DNA of 64,000 nt from Oreohelix idahoensis (lineage: Eukaryota; Mollusca; Gastropoda; Stylommatophora; Oreohelicidae): positions 124,001-188,000 of the forward strand of contig JAMPIV010013748.1 in assembly GCA_024509875.1 (NCBI GenBank), read 5' to 3'. A model generated the notes under the pieces. That model had not been told where the DNA came from, made no database searches, and saw nothing but the letters and a program-made list of their open reading frames with translations. The first letter of the stretch is position 1. Each line of letters begins with the position of its first letter. Made by a program: the position numbers and the translations under genes. Shown here piece by piece: positions 1 to 58,168 of the stretch.

Positions 1-724
1 AGCTCATAAAATTTACTAATTTCTAAAACCTGCTAATATACAAATACACAGCAACACAATCAAATTTATCTGAACCAATAACATGCTGATATGTTTCTGT
101 GCAATATTACAAACGAACACATGACACAAACTTATCAATGCTATTTCAGCAGTACTATTAAAGAATTTATTCTTTCTCTGCCTTTTCAGAAATCCTTGGA
201 AACTACACATTGCCATGTAAATACACCTACAGATAAATATTAAAGAATATATGGTAGAAGTTTGGAACAGTAGACTGCATTCACCATCTCACTCAATTTT
301 ACCCATTTGGCTATCCATATTTATGTTACAGCAAGCCTTAACCTAACCACAACCCTGTTTTGAGCTTTGTCAATCAGCTAGCTTTAACCTAATTCCAACC
401 CTGTTATGAGCTTTGTCAAAAATAATAATATCCAACAAATGCCGAGACCGTATTAAAACTAAAACCCCCCAAAAAAAGAAATTCCAACTCTAAGCTAAAT
501 GTCACGTTTTTGGCCAACATGACAGTCTCCGGTCTATTGTCCTCTACTTGAACCAAATATTCTGGAGAACCGTGTGTGTCTATGTTCTGAAAGACATGTC
601 TGGATCTTTTTGACAGACCAAATGTAAGCCCCACAAGTTACAATCTTAATTAATCTCATTCTCAGTTCCAATTTTTCAAGCATGAGACAAGTATGTATAT
701 GCACTTCTATCTGACACTGGTTAC

Positions 725-46883
<46,159 letters not shown>

Positions 46884-46889
46884 CTGAAA

Positions 46890-47690
46890 CAAGGGGAAAA
46901 AAGGACATCAGCCAATAAGCTTAAATTAAACACGCTGAAGTAACAGATGCATACTGAATTCTGCTGACTTCAGTGTTTCGAACTTCATCTGTTTCAATGT
47001 CAATTCTGACCAAAAAGCGGTGGTTTGTATTATGTCTTCAATCCAATCCACGTTAATCGACAATCAATAAAGGCTATCATCGACTTACGACGGAAATCCC
47101 ATTGATCATATTATAGTACCGTACCGGTACTGTTCAGAAAGCAATGGCAAACTACTGAATGAAAAAATTACCTAGAAAAATCACAAACAGCCAATAAAAG
47201 CTGGGGTTGATTGCCACGTCCTGTAAACGATAAGCAACTAACTTTTACCGGTACAGTACACTCGTGTTTCATTATTTATCTCAGTATAAAATGATAGAAA
47301 CTACTGCTTATATTCAACAAAGGAGGAATGAAAATATGTTGTTAATTTTAATCTTGTATACAAAAATAAGTAGCCTACCGAATCGTATAATAGTTAATAA
47401 TAAACCTGTTATGTCATTGGGATAACATTACGGATGGGCGGAGGACGAATTAACATTTATATTTCAGGCACTAAAACTTTTGTAATCGTTCTGGAAAGAC
47501 GCTTAACATTTAAAAGTGAAGTTAAGAGCGTTAAAGAAAGAAAGAAAAAAAGACAGACAGACGGACAGACAGAAATAAAGAAAATTCACAGCGGCTACCC
47601 TCGTTTGCAAAAACGCTGAAAATAATTTAACACATCTGGTCTTTAATGTTATGTTTCTGTAATCATCTCTTTACTGTGTTCACGATTACG
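46890..47690. other. Upstream of exon 1, no firm feature
   Basis: This should hold the intron before the signal-peptide exon and possibly the promoter. Donor-like sites on the minus strand occur (for example ACCG|GTAAAAG near 47248), but I could not choose one. No repeat copy recognised. Confidence 0.4.
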
Positions 47691-47699
47691 TCCATTTTA

Positions 47700-47905
47700 A
47701 TTCCCACACATTGAGGAAGCCAGCTGATAATATTAAAAGGTATCTTTATTCTGGAATCCTCAAGGTAACACGAAATAGAGTGCGACCGAAGAACACACGA
47801 GGAAGGGAATTAGATATAGTCTTAAAAGTGATCAAAAGACATGTAATGGAAATGGGGGAATACAAGTTATATATGCATGTTAGAAACATCTCCATAAATG
47901 CGTAA
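47700..47905 (+). mobile_element. Degenerate RTE-like LINE 3' fragment
   Basis: CACATTGAGGAAGCCAGCTG, ATTCTGGAATCCTCAAGGTA and GAAGGGAATTAGATATAGTC correspond to the HTLRK...FWNPQ...RRELET part of the LINE tail at 6630-7050. Confidence 0.6.
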
Positions 47906-48059
47906 TCACACGCTAACGATGCGCCCCGTGTAGTTCCCGGGGGGTCCCAGGGGAAACTAAGAATAAATAGGACTAATGCTCCCTCAGGCATATCGTAAGG
48001 CAGGTTAATATGAGAATGTGCATGGAGCTAGCTACCTCATCATATAAAAATCATTGCTA

Positions 48060-49290
48060 CGGAAACTATCTTTTCAAGAGCACATTAATTTTTTGATACA
48101 CGCTCACTGCGTGAGGACACTCAACTGTGGCTCCATACGCTGTTGGGAGCGAAAAGGAAAAATAAAAAGTATAGGAAGCTGATTTTGCAACAGATTTCAT
48201 TCGAACAAAAAGGGGCTAGTAATTAGTATACCCTACTGTAATCTTCATTGCTCAATAACGATATGTTTATTCATTCATTGTGTTTGACCTTTAGGGTCAA
48301 CAAGTTCGGCGTGGGCCTATGGGAACTTTTTTAAGCCGGAGTGAGATATACTTCCGGGAAGCCGGGAGGTCCTGTTTTTCTGAAGGGACCAAGAGTCCAT
48401 TGTTTTTCGGGGAGAATCTTCGAAGTAACTGCTATGGCAGTTTTCCCCAGTGAATCTCTGTGCGTCGGGATGACGACAGAATTCCTTGTGTAGTTCTGAG
48501 GATTCATTTACCAGGTAATACCGACCTTTATGCATTATTACGCTTTTCGGTGGCAGAACATGTAAAGGATTACCTAGGGTGAACAGCAGTTCACGGATCC
48601 GCCATTTCAGAACTTATATATTTGTGCTCGAGGTAGCCATCCAAGACTGTTAGTCTTATATTGTCCAGAAATCCAGTGACGAAGATATATTGTGGGAGCC
48701 GCAGATTGGCGGAACTTCTATCTACAATAAGTATTACTGCAGGGTTGTGATAACCTATTTAACAGAAGTACACGGCCGACGTTAGGACGAGGCCTGTGCT
48801 TCCGGCTATTATACTACAGCCTGATATGTGCAATTGGCGGGAGTGCCAAGTTGCACCTGTGTGTCAAGGTAACTAAGGCATCTGACGCGTTTAGTCAGAG
48901 ACGCCAAGGGCGACGCTACGAACTGTCATTATTGAAGAACTTTGCTATTGACCATGCACGTCTATTCTGATGTTTACCTTTTTGAATGCCAAATGTATAC
49001 CTATCGATGTCAGGTCAGCATGACCTTGTTACACTGACTGTTCCTGTTGATATTATGTGTGTTCCCGTCAATAAATGTCTTGAAACATGCCTGCAGTGTC
49101 AAAGCATCCTTGATTACTGCATGTGAGAGTATGGGTTGCAGGATCTACATCTATACGAGCCTAAACACATTCGCGTCTTCATTCGCACCCACACTCAACT
49201 CATCATACGCTCGCACTACACATCAAACAACATGTAAACTGTCTTGGGCCAGTGATCACCTCAACAAGAAAAAAAATGAAGATGGGTAGG
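48060..49290. other. Long unassigned stretch, possible solo LTR
   Basis: Richer in G+C than its surroundings, without a convincing ORF. It begins near TGTGTTTGACCTTTAGGGTC and has an AATAAA at about 49071 shortly before ...GTGTCAAAGCA, as a solo LTR might. I found no target-site duplication or second copy. Confidence 0.3.
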
Positions 49291-49334
49291 ATATATTACA
49301 CAGAAAATAATTCAGTATTGTTAGACAAGTACTG

Positions 49335-50265
49335 GACTGGAATCTGAAACACAAACGGCAAAGATCGCTCACGACATAATGATACAATTGGTTAGAACTT
49401 ACGAATATTGAGCTGAAGTGGCAGAAACTAAAACAACTGGCGCACAAAACTGAACCTGGTGACATAAAACTGTTATAGTTCCAAGTTCCAGCAAAAGAGA
49501 ACCGGACTAAGTAGGCACAATCTGAAACACAAACTGCAAAGATCGTTCACAACATAATGACAAACTTTTGCGAAAACTCTGGAATATTGAACTGAACTGG
49601 CAGAAACTACACTTTTTATTTTTTATTTTATTTTTGCCTCGTTTTGGCGAGGCGCGTTCCATTCAACCTAGTCGGTTATATTAGGGCGCATGTCCAAATA
49701 TAAAAGACCTTAAGGTCTGTCTATCTCACTACTAAAACAACTGGCGCACAGAACAGAACCTGCTTGATATAGAGAACTATTATGGCCCCATACTCCAGCA
49801 AGTGAAACAGGGCTAAGTAAACATAACACATGAAGGTTTGGTTACAATTTACCTTTACAGAACTGGGCAGAAATTTGATACAGTACAACGATCGATGCTT
49901 GGTGCTACTTTTATAGTGGACATGTGTTCCTCCAGGAGCTGAAACGTACTTGACTAATACACGGAGAGATCAGAAGTAATCAGAAAGTATAGCCCATTGA
50001 ATGCTAAGCTCTAGTTTAATCTGACAGAGGGCCAAAATTATCACAGTACACTGTACGGCAGCAGGGCTGACTAAGTACAGCATAACTAGTGCCCTAGATT
50101 CATTCATTAGTGCCCATTCATCTAGGGCACTAAGCATAACCATTGAACAATAGGCTTCAATTTACTCTGACAGAGCGGGTCAACAGGACTGAGTAAGTAA
50201 GAACAGTCAAGCCATTGAATATTAAGCTGTAGTTTACCTTGACAGAAGGGAGCCGAATTAAACGC
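49335..50265. repeat. Degenerate tandem repeats, 180 bp then about 100 bp
   Basis: AATCTGAAACACAAAC...GGCAAAGATCG occurs at 49341 and again 180 bp later, with AACTGGCGCACA following both times. Further right, weaker units share CATTGAATATTAAGCTGTAG, TTTACCTTGACAGAA and GACTAAGTA. The second unit is split by the insertion at 49612-49728. Confidence 0.65.
49612..49728 (-). mobile_element. Small dispersed element GGCGAGGCGCGTTCC (copy 1)
   Basis: T-rich edge, then GCCTCGTTTTGGCGAGGCGC and GGTTATATTAGGGCGCATGT. It interrupts an otherwise continuous tandem unit, with short direct repeat ACTAC at both edges. Related copies at 51037-51140 and 63590-63712. The T-rich edge suggests a tail, hence minus orientation. 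Confidence 0.6.
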
Positions 50266-50310
50266 AGTAACAGTGAAAGTGGTCATAACTAAAAAAGTTT
50301 GGTTTGGTTT

Positions 50311-50820
50311 CTAAGGACGATCTTCATTGCACACGGACAACTCCATCAGTGCTCCGATCTCCTCCCTTAGATCACACAAGGAGGATCTCAGCACAGTGCA
50401 AGACATCCGTAGCACCGGCGAGGATCCCAATGTGTGTATAAAAGAATCACACATTCTATAAATATTTTTTTGGTGGGTAGGTTTCCTAATTTTTATTTTT
50501 ATTTTGCCAGGGCAGCGGCCGTATAGCCTACTCTTTACGATTTCCAACTGCCGAAGGATTTTTACCGCGCGCAACTTGCACACGGGATCTCCTTCTTTTT
50601 CAACCTTACCCGCGAAGTCTTGGCATCCGATCTCACTATCCAGAAGATCAGGGGGGAGTATGACACCATTAGGAAGCACTGGTTCTGAAAAAAACAAATC
50701 TCCATCAATTATATTCCCTGTACTGGGAGCGAACCCGATACCTAAGGAAGTATGACTACTGAATGTAGGTTTTAACTTACCTGGACAGAACGGGCCAATA
50801 CAATACAAAGTCAAATCCAC
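50311..50820 (-). other. Unassigned 169-codon open frame
   Basis: Reads MDLTLYCIGPFCPGKLKPTF, ...PVLPNGVILPPDLLDSEIGC, ...DPVCKLRAVKILRQLEIVKS and on. No family recognised. It spans a GGGTTCGCTCCCAGTACAGG word that resembles a B box and a T-rich edge near 50480, so a SINE-derived open frame is at least as likely as an exon. Confidence 0.3.
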
Positions 50821-50879
50821 GCGTCCTGGACAGTGGCTGTTACTCTGGACAAAACCTGTAAAGTAGCCAGTGGTTAATA

Positions 50880-51035
50880 TTAGATATTAGACAACACTTG
50901 ACCCCAATAAACAGCAGGTATCACCCCAGATAAGATTCACTATCGTTGAAGGTGTTTGCATACCGTGTATCAAACTGGCAAAGGTTATCTTGTTGTCTGT
51001 ATGTATTGCGTTTATATTGGACAAGTACACAAACT
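50880..51035. other. No recognised feature
   Basis: Short AT-rich spacer. Confidence 0.4.
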
Positions 51036-51036
51036 G

Positions 51037-51235
51037 TCTTTTTTTTTCCTTCTTGTGGCGAGGCGTGTTTCTTTCAACCTATTTGGTTATATCAGAGCGC
51101 ATTTGCCAAAAATAAGTGAACTCTGTTAACTGAAGCCCGGTCAGCGTTGATAGATACTAAGTCCTGAAAAGGACTAACATTATCCATCTGCTAGCCTGAA
51201 GCCCTAAAAGCTACACCAACGCCGAAGGTCATACA
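51037..51235 (-). mobile_element. Small dispersed element GGCGAGGCG (copy 2)
   Basis: TTTTTTTCC...TGGCGAGGCGTGTTTCTTTC and GGTTATATCAGAGCGCATTT match the copies at 49612 and 63590. The remainder to 51235 (AAGTCCTGAAAAGGACTAAC) is unique here. Confidence 0.55.
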
Positions 51236-51417
51236 CAAACTGTCGTTCACACCACATAGTTTTATATCAAACCTGAACTGTAGTCTTTTATGCAACAACA
51301 AAAATTCTAAATATGTATACAGTCATCACAGATCTATCGAATAACAATATAGGCCAATTAGTTACATGCTAAACATGTTATGATAACTTTAACATATACT
51401 ATTTTAAATAACCTACA

Positions 51418-51621
51418 CAGGGGCGTACTTAAATTAATTGACACCTGGGGCGGATCTTTCTTTTCGTATCCCCCTCGCCCCCTAAAAAACATACACACAT
51501 ACAATTATATTATCCTTGCAAGTAGATTTTTAAAGAGTGCAGTACTGTCATAATAATGCCCGATATTGGTTTTCACCGGGGGGAGAGAACCTCCCCCCCT
51601 CAGCCCCCTTTTTACGCCACT
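51418..51621. mobile_element. Candidate hAT-like MITE, GGGGCGTA ends
   Basis: Left CAGGGGCGTACTTAAA and right TTTTTACGCCACT are imperfect inverted repeats with poly-C/poly-G stretches just inside. Near both sides is TAAC[C/T]TAC, a possible 8-bp duplication with one mismatch, offset by two bases on the left. Confidence 0.45.
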
Positions 51622-52169
51622 TAACTTACATACCGGTACATATTATTTTACAACCTGTTTATCAAACTGTGACCCGTGTAGTTGATGGTGGTCTCCGAGG
51701 GGACTGGGAAGGAATAGAACTACTATTCGCTCATACATGTCGTACAGGGCGACTAATGAGATGTTGAGAAAGGGGTTAGAAACTTCAACATGTAAAACTA
51801 ATTGTTACAGAAACAACTGCTGCAGGAGCATGTACTATGAAACTGGCTTCTTGCAATAGGGGAGGTGTGCAGCTGCAATGGTGGCTCACGATCCGTAAGG
51901 AGTGAAAAAGGAGATCAATGGAATGAATAAATTAATAACAAACTGCACCAATGACTCTCTAGACTTGCACACTTCACGATCCTGTAAGACGGTCTAGTGA
52001 TGACGATTCTAACAGAAATTGTGATACATTCAGTATGTTACTTGCGCTAAAAACATTACGCAATCATTTTCTGAATGTATTTATTGAAATTCTTCTGTCT
52101 TTTTTTCTTCACAAGTGCGTCACTGCAGTTGATCACCGTCCATGGAGTCTGTAACAAATGATTTGATGT

Positions 52170-52511
52170 ATTCCTGCAGCGCCGGTTTCTGTAGTCTTCT
52201 TCTTTCACCTTTCATCTCCAAAAGTAGCGTAGACCTTCAACAAACTTATGCCAGGTCTTCCTGTCACGTGCCATCAGTTCAAACTCTTTCCTTGCCTTCT
52301 TCACCCCGTTTATGTCTGTCTCCAGTTCACCCTCTACTTCTCTTACCCTGGGGATTCCGGAATAGGGATTGTTTGGTCCTCCCAAATTGTCTCGCAGAGT
52401 CCCGGGATAACTATCTTATAACTCCTCATTTCTGCTGCCACATGTACCGTTTTCCCTTGTTCGTTCAATGTTCGAATATTCCAGGTGCCAAATCTGGAGG
52501 TTCTCCCAGAA
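52170..52511 (-). pseudogene. Internally deleted LINE: endonuclease start joined to 3' end
   Basis: On the minus strand, 52511-52380 reads RFGTWNIRTLNEQGKTVHVA then AEMRSYKIVIPGLCET, the start of the apurinic-like endonuclease of RTE-type LINEs. It then passes directly into the C-terminal tail (GGAATCCCCAGG... to AGGTCTACGC). The 2-3 kb that encode the rest of the endonuclease and the RT are absent. Its 5' continuation is at 57248-57400, on the other side of the hAT element. Confidence 0.65.
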
Positions 52512-53792
52512 CCTGAGTTTCCAACCTGTGGGTCGGAACCCCCAAGGGGGTCGCAAAGTGTTTTCTGGTTGGTCGATGCGGTTATTTTTAGTTGCAATTA
52601 TTTGTATAGGAAATTTCACCACGAAGGTTTTCAACACTTATTAATTTTAATATGGCTACACTGCAATATTCTACTATAGCACGTTTCACTAGCTTTGCCC
52701 AACTTCAAAATGCTATATCTCTGCGAATATATAACGCATATAAGTGAAATTTTGTGTGTAAATTTGAAATGGTATAGACCCTATGAATTAAATTTTTCAT
52801 TAAAATGCGGCCATTGGTTTCAATTTTTGTTTCTTTGCGATATAATATAAAATCCTACTTGCCAGCACACATCACACATATTGAAATGTCTACAGTAAAT
52901 TATACGACTTTTGGTTTATCAAGAAATTGGCATGATTTTTGCGTGAAATTGTACTTCTTGAACATAAAACAGTTTATTTCCGGTTTTACGCACACATTGT
53001 CAATCAGTGGCGTGTCTACAAAAAGTATTGTGTGGCTAAGTAGGAAAAATGAGTCTGCGAGTACATGTTATGACATTACAGCAAATCACAAATAGGATTT
53101 TAAAGTATTTCTGCAATGAAGCTACTCGATGAAAACTATATCATTCTATTTCAAACCTACTATTCCATGCCTTGGGGATAAGCAAAACGATTCATTGCAC
53201 CGTCTGGATAGCGACATCTGAATTAATTTCCAGTGTTTTTTACACACGAAAAATAGGCCAAGAGTGGTGAAAATTTTGACAGAGAATTGATCCGCAGAGA
53301 TAATTTGCAATATGTTTCACAATATATGAGGGCAGTGACTTTTAAGGAAATTGAAAATTTGAGTAAGAAAGAATATTTTTGACATTGAAATTTCCAAATC
53401 TACGCTATGGAGGACTGATTAGGTAGTTTGGGATTCAATTTTAGAAATTATGTTGGTGGTAGAAAACCTTATTTGTGAGAAGCGACTCATATATAGTTGC
53501 AATGAGAAGGAAATATTTACGCGAGGTCAGAGAAATGAGAGAGATTGTTATGATTTTGTGTTTATTTAGATGAAACTTGGATCAATGCGGCCACCACAGT
53601 AATGAACGAGAGAATGGCATATCATAGTCTGATGGGACAACTAAGAGACTAGTACCAAGCAGCAATGGACAGCGCCTTACTAATAATTGCACATGCAGAA
53701 AGGCAAATAATTACTGAACTCACATCTGTTTCAAAATCGTTATAATAGGGGCTTATCTACAGAGTATGAATGGCCAAGAGTACTCTGTCCAT

Positions 53793-53918
53793 CGCGGCGG
53801 ATACTTAAAAAATATTAAAAGCCCGCCGTGTTCATACATATTACACATTTTATATTATTGTAATTATTTTCTATGGCGGGCCTTTAATATTTTTTTTTCA
53901 AATTTCCGCTGCGGCGGA
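53793..53918. mobile_element. Foldback (inverted-repeat) element inside hAT
   Basis: Arms of about 45 bp: GCGGCGGATACTTAAAAAAT...GCCCGCC and GGCGGGCCTTTAATATTTTT...CCGCTGCGG pair imperfectly around an AT loop. Non-coding. Confidence 0.6.
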
Positions 53919-54968
53919 CCTTGATTCAATCCCGAAAAATAAAATATACAAATGCAGTGTTATCATTAGAATAAAATTCTATGTTACAAATAGTAAACTG
54001 AAAAAAATATTCACTATGATGCAAAATTCAATATCAAAATTCATTTTTAATCGGTGTCTCGATGTTTGAATAACAGACTGTCGAATACGGACCGTCGAAT
54101 AAAGGTGAGTTGCTCTCTTAACGCAGTTGAAGATCACCCCGTATGTTTTGCTGACGCCGCCATCTTTGCAATGATGCAATTCAATAATGTCCGCGATGGG
54201 CCGTCTGATGCAAACTGGCGCGAACTTAGTTCGCCAATAGTCAACCACCTTTAGTTGGCGCCATGATGGAAACCAGCCACTCGCTATCGAGCGCGGGTTA
54301 GCTACTGCTTCAACTTTCTAAAATCTAAAGAGCGTCAGTAGGTCGTCATCAGTCCGTGCTGTCGGTCGGCTTTCTGCATCGCTATTATCGTTTCCCGACG
54401 GAAAACAATTTATTTGGCTAATTATTTATTTATATTTTTATTGTTATATTATTAGTATTAATAGGTGTATTATTTTAATAAAATAGTGAGCCAAGTGACT
54501 AACGCTAAACATTATTAAACATTTATTTAAAAAAAAATATTACTGTCCTGTCTCCAGGACTTCCCCATAAAGTAGTTTAGAACTATACTTTTATTCAGGC
54601 ATTCTACCGTGTTAGTTTCCCTTGGGGTTCCTCTTCCCCGGGTCCTCTTGAGGCTGTGAGCGTCGTGTCTTTCTTCTCGCTGTGCTGCCTTGGCGCTTTG
54701 CTGCATTCTTGGGGTTGTGTTGGGGTTCCCCTTTTATACTTTTTTACTGATAAATGGGGATGTTCCTTAACGTTCTCGATTTGATAAAAATTGGTTATAT
54801 GTTCTTTTTCGTTCTCGGCTTGATGTGGATTATGCTGGAAGATGCTGGCATGACAATTACAATTGATAAAATTCGTGAAACGCGAATAAATAATAAAAAT
54901 ACAAATAGAAATTTTTTTTTTCGTGAAAAAGAATTAATTTTTATTTATATTTTCAGAAATCCGTACCC

Positions 54969-56750
54969 ATGGAGAAAAAACGTAAATATTCAGAAGACTA
55001 TCTAAAATTTGGCTTTACCACCTTGATCAGCAATGGCATAGAGAAGCCACAATGCGTTTTGTGCAATGTTGTTCTCAGTGCTGAATCTATGAAACCTTCA
55101 AAACTCAAACGTCACTTAGAGACAAAGCATTCAGAACATACTAAAAATGATTTGGAGTTCTTTCGACGCCATGAACATGGTCTCAGACGTCAGAGACTTG
55201 ATCCTACAGGAAGTTTTCAGCAACAGAGCACAGCAGCAGTGCAAGCATCATATGAAGTCGCATTGGAAATTGCCAAACAAAAAAAAACCTTACACGATTG
55301 GAGAAACGCTCATCAAACCCTGCATGTTGAAGATGGTGAAGTTAATTCTTGGGGAAGCCAGCGAGATAAAGATGCGACAAATATCTCTGTCCAATAACAC
55401 TATTCAGAGGCGCATTTCAGATATGTCCGTAGACGTGAAAGAGCAGGTTTTGAATGAAATCAAAGTTTCTCCATTGTTTTCTTTTCAAGTTGATGAATCA
55501 ACGGACGTAAGTTCATGTTCTCAGTTGCTTGTCTTCGTGAAATATATTCATTCAGATGACATCAAAGAAGAGTTCCTGTTTTGTAGTGCACTTGAAACTA
55601 CTACAAAAGTGAAGATATTATGGAGAAGATAAATACCTTTTTTTGAAACTGGAGGACTACAGTAGAAAAACGTCTGTGGGGTTTGTACAGATGGAGCACC
55701 AGCTAAGCTAGGGTCAAAGTCGCGCTTTCAGACAAAAGTGAAAGGACATGCTCCCCAAGCAAAGGGCATTCACTGCATGATTCGCCGATATGCTCTTGCC
55801 AGTAAGACTCTTCCAGCTCCTCTGCAAGAGGTACTTGATTCTTTGATCAAAATTGTGAATTACATCAAATCTGGAGCCCTCAGCACCCGACTGTTTAAAG
55901 AACTCTGTAAAGACATGAATTCTGATCACGAGGTTCTTCTTTTCTACACTGCTATACGCTGGTTGTCGAAAGGAAATGTTGTCAATCGTGTCTTTGAGTT
56001 GAAAGATGAAATCAAGTTGTTCCTGGAAGTGCAAGGGAAACATGACCTTGTGGCTAACTTTAATGATGAAGCTTGGAAGAAAAGAGTTGCTTACTTAGCA
56101 GACATTTTAGACCAGCTAAATAAGCTGAACCTCTGAAACTTCAGGGAAAGGAAACACACATTATCCAGTTTCAAGACAATCTTCATGCATTTGTATCCAA
56201 GCTGCAAAACTGGCGTCGGAAAGTAAATCTTGGAAACATTGCCATGTTTGAAAAACTCTGCATTGTGGTAGAGGAATCTGAAGGTGAACTGGATGAGAAT
56301 CTGAAGGAGGAGATTACTGGGCACCTTGAATCCCTTGAAAAGGAATTTCAGCGCTACTTCCCTGAGCTTACAGAAGAAGAAGCTGCACTGGTACGAAACC
56401 CATTCTCTGATTCCCTGAATGTAGCCAGCATTCCCGATGAAGTACAGGATGAATTCTTGAATCTGCGGAACGATTCCTCGGTACGTAATTTGTTTTATGA
56501 AAAATTGCTGACTCAGTTCTGGTGTGCTATGTATCAGTCATATCCAAATGTCACCATGCTTGCCTTTCGAGTTTTACTTCCATTTGCCTCTACATATCTC
56601 TGCGAGAGTGGATTTTCAACGCTTCTTCATATCAAAACAAAGGCAAGAAACAGACTGAATGTTGAGGATGACATGAGGTTGGCTTTAACAAACACTCAGC
56701 CGCGAATTTTGAAGCTGGTTGCCCAGATGCAAGTACAATCATCGCATTAA
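54969..56750 (+). pseudogene. hAT transposase with BED zinc finger, broken
   Basis: Related to the hAT transposases behind ZBED5/SCAND3-type host proteins. Starts MEKKRKYSEDYLKFGF. BED finger: CVLC...LKRHLETKH (residues about 27-52). After a frameshift near an A9 run (about 55283) the next frame gives PYTIGETLIKPCM, LSNNTIQRRISDM and FQVDESTDVSSCSQL (catalytic-core region). Further lesions near 55632 and 55660 precede CGVCTDGAPAKLG and GIHCMIRRYALASKTLP, and a stop at 56134 precedes the last frame (56244-56750). That ends with the dimerisation domain FASTYLCESGFSTLLHIKTK, RNRLNVEDDMRLALT. At least four disruptions, so inactive. Confidence 0.9.
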
Positions 56751-56777
56751 ATATTAGGTTAATTAAATATTAGGTTA

Positions 56778-57082
56778 GGTAAGACGCGTCAACAGTGAGG
56801 AATGCAGTCAGCGACCCATAGCTAGACTGCTTGCGTCAGGGTCAGCGAACCAGAGCTGACCAAGACCCTACTCCACCTCCAAGTGGTGGTCCTGGAAACA
56901 GGCTGCATCACTGCAGTCTGGCTGAGTGAGTAGGGATCGAAGAAAGAAGGCTAACCCGGTCCCAAAAAATGCCGTGCTGAAGTCGGATATGTCGGCCGAA
57001 AGGCGCAAATATCGCAGCTTCGCTGTAAACGGACACAGCGCACCCAACGTCCTTTTCATTACGAACGAAGAAGAAGAAGAAG
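56778..57082 (+). mobile_element. SINE, GAA-tailed family (copy 3)
   Basis: Perfect target-site duplication AAATATTAGGTTA (56765-56777 and 57083-57095) just after the transposase stop of the hAT element. Tail GAAGAAGAAGAAG. Confidence 0.88.
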
Positions 57083-57247
57083 AAATATTAGGTTAGAATT
57101 ATATTCTGAAAAATCTATTTTTAATGTGTTTTCTTTACCCAATTAAAAATGCCTATTTATGCAAATGTGGCGGCGGGGTCGCAGGTTACTTGGCTATTAT
57201 AAAAGGGGGTCGCGACTCGAAAAAGGTTGGGAAACACTGTCCTAGAA

Positions 57248-57400
57248 GAAAGAAGGTTAGTCGGCAACACAGACTCCCTTTGGCTTTCTCTGTGTTGCGT
57301 CGTATGCCTCCCTGCCAGAAGACCCTCTCCGGTCTTGGATATGAGTTTTATTTTCCTTAGCTGACCTGTTGAAATTTTTTTTTGTGGTTTAACATTTTTC
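57248..57400 (-). pseudogene. 5' continuation of the LINE split by the hAT element
   Basis: On the minus strand it reads HTTQHRESQRESVLPTNL then LSSR, running up to the hAT duplication. Beyond the hAT the frame-equivalent text is TSRFGTWNIRTL. The join is inferred from position and strand. Confidence 0.5.
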
Positions 57401-57520
57401 ACAGGATGGAATAATCAACCCCATGTCCAACTGTCATTAGTCGCTTTTTACGACAGATATCGCAGGGAACAGTGTTACTATTCTTAGCTCCACTTTCGGG
57501 CCTCGGTAACACACGGGTGA
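57385..57520 (-). repeat. Dispersed repeat CACCCGTGTGTTACC (copy 2)
   Basis: Complement of the element at 20988: GTCGTAAAAAGCGACTAATG, then ATAGTAACACTG... and the CACCCGTGTG end. Confidence 0.65.
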
Positions 57521-57844
57521 GTTTCTATAGTAATCTTATTTGTTTATGTTTATCCTGGTGAAGTGGCTAGCTCCATCTGTATTGTATCCCAAGATTCTTA
57601 CTGGCGGTTTTTAAAAAACTCATTAAGGTCAGTCTCTTCTCACATATGACACATCATGTATTAAAAATTTTAATTTATATGAAACACGCATTAATGTCAA
57701 CTGGGTCATGTATGGGTTATTTCATACGCAGATAAACGCCTGTTTAACACTTCGCGAAGCCGCCGATGAAAAAACTAAATATACATCGCCTGTTGCCCCT
57801 CAGTCACAGCCCGCTCACTAGTACACCACAAAACTCAGCGTTTT

Positions 57845-58065
57845 GTGGACTTAAAAACAAAGAGCATGGTAAAACATATTGTGTTTAATTGTAAAAGCTC
57901 TTTCTTGACTTATGGATGCAAATCATGGGCAATGACTACAACCCACAAAAGCCAGCTTCAAACCTCAGAAATGAAGTATCTGAGAAAAGTGATTGAAGTA
58001 ACAAGAATAGTTATGGTCCGCAACCAGACGAGACGTCATGGACTCTTCTTCTTCTCCGTTCAGCT
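57845..58065 (+). pseudogene. LINE reverse-transcriptase fragment
   Basis: Reads FLTYGCKSWAMTTTHKSQLQ, SEMKYLRKVIEVTRIVMVRN, the YGsExW...EMkfLRri...TR.DrvRN segment of a LINE C-terminus. The following part of a similar tail is at 58890-59170, separated by SINEs. Confidence 0.65.
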
Positions 58066-58117
58066 TGTAAAGGTAAAGGTAGTCCCATAGCAGACACAGC
58101 CGTACGGGAGTGAATTT

Positions 58118-58168
58118 CACCATATTACTTCACCATATTACTTCACCATATTACTTCACCATATTAGG
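58118..58168. repeat. 13-bp tandem repeat, four copies
   Basis: TTCACCATATTAC repeated head to tail, at the end of a SINE. Confidence 0.85.

Larger units (their letters stand above)
52512..57239 (+). mobile_element. hAT transposon, 4.7 kb, with 8-bp TSD
   Basis: The right end, on the minus strand, reads CAGTGTTTCCCAACCTTTTT then CGAGTCGCGACCCCC. The left end reads CCTGAGTTTCCAACCTGTGG then GTCGGAACCCCC. These are the CAGTGNTTCCCAACC ends of hAT elements. The flanks TCCCAGAA (52504-52511) and TCCTAGAA (57240-57247) are an 8-bp duplication with one mismatch. It holds a broken transposase, a foldback element (53793) and a SINE (56778). Confidence 0.85.

Noticed and set aside
416..634. 72-codon minus-strand frame as exon 9 of the prosaposin-like gene
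   Set aside because: Has no saposin pattern and no acceptor giving the required phase 1 start.
48250..49120. A confirmed solo LTR
   Set aside because: TG/CA ends and AATAAA are suggestive, but there is no target-site duplication and no second copy in the window.
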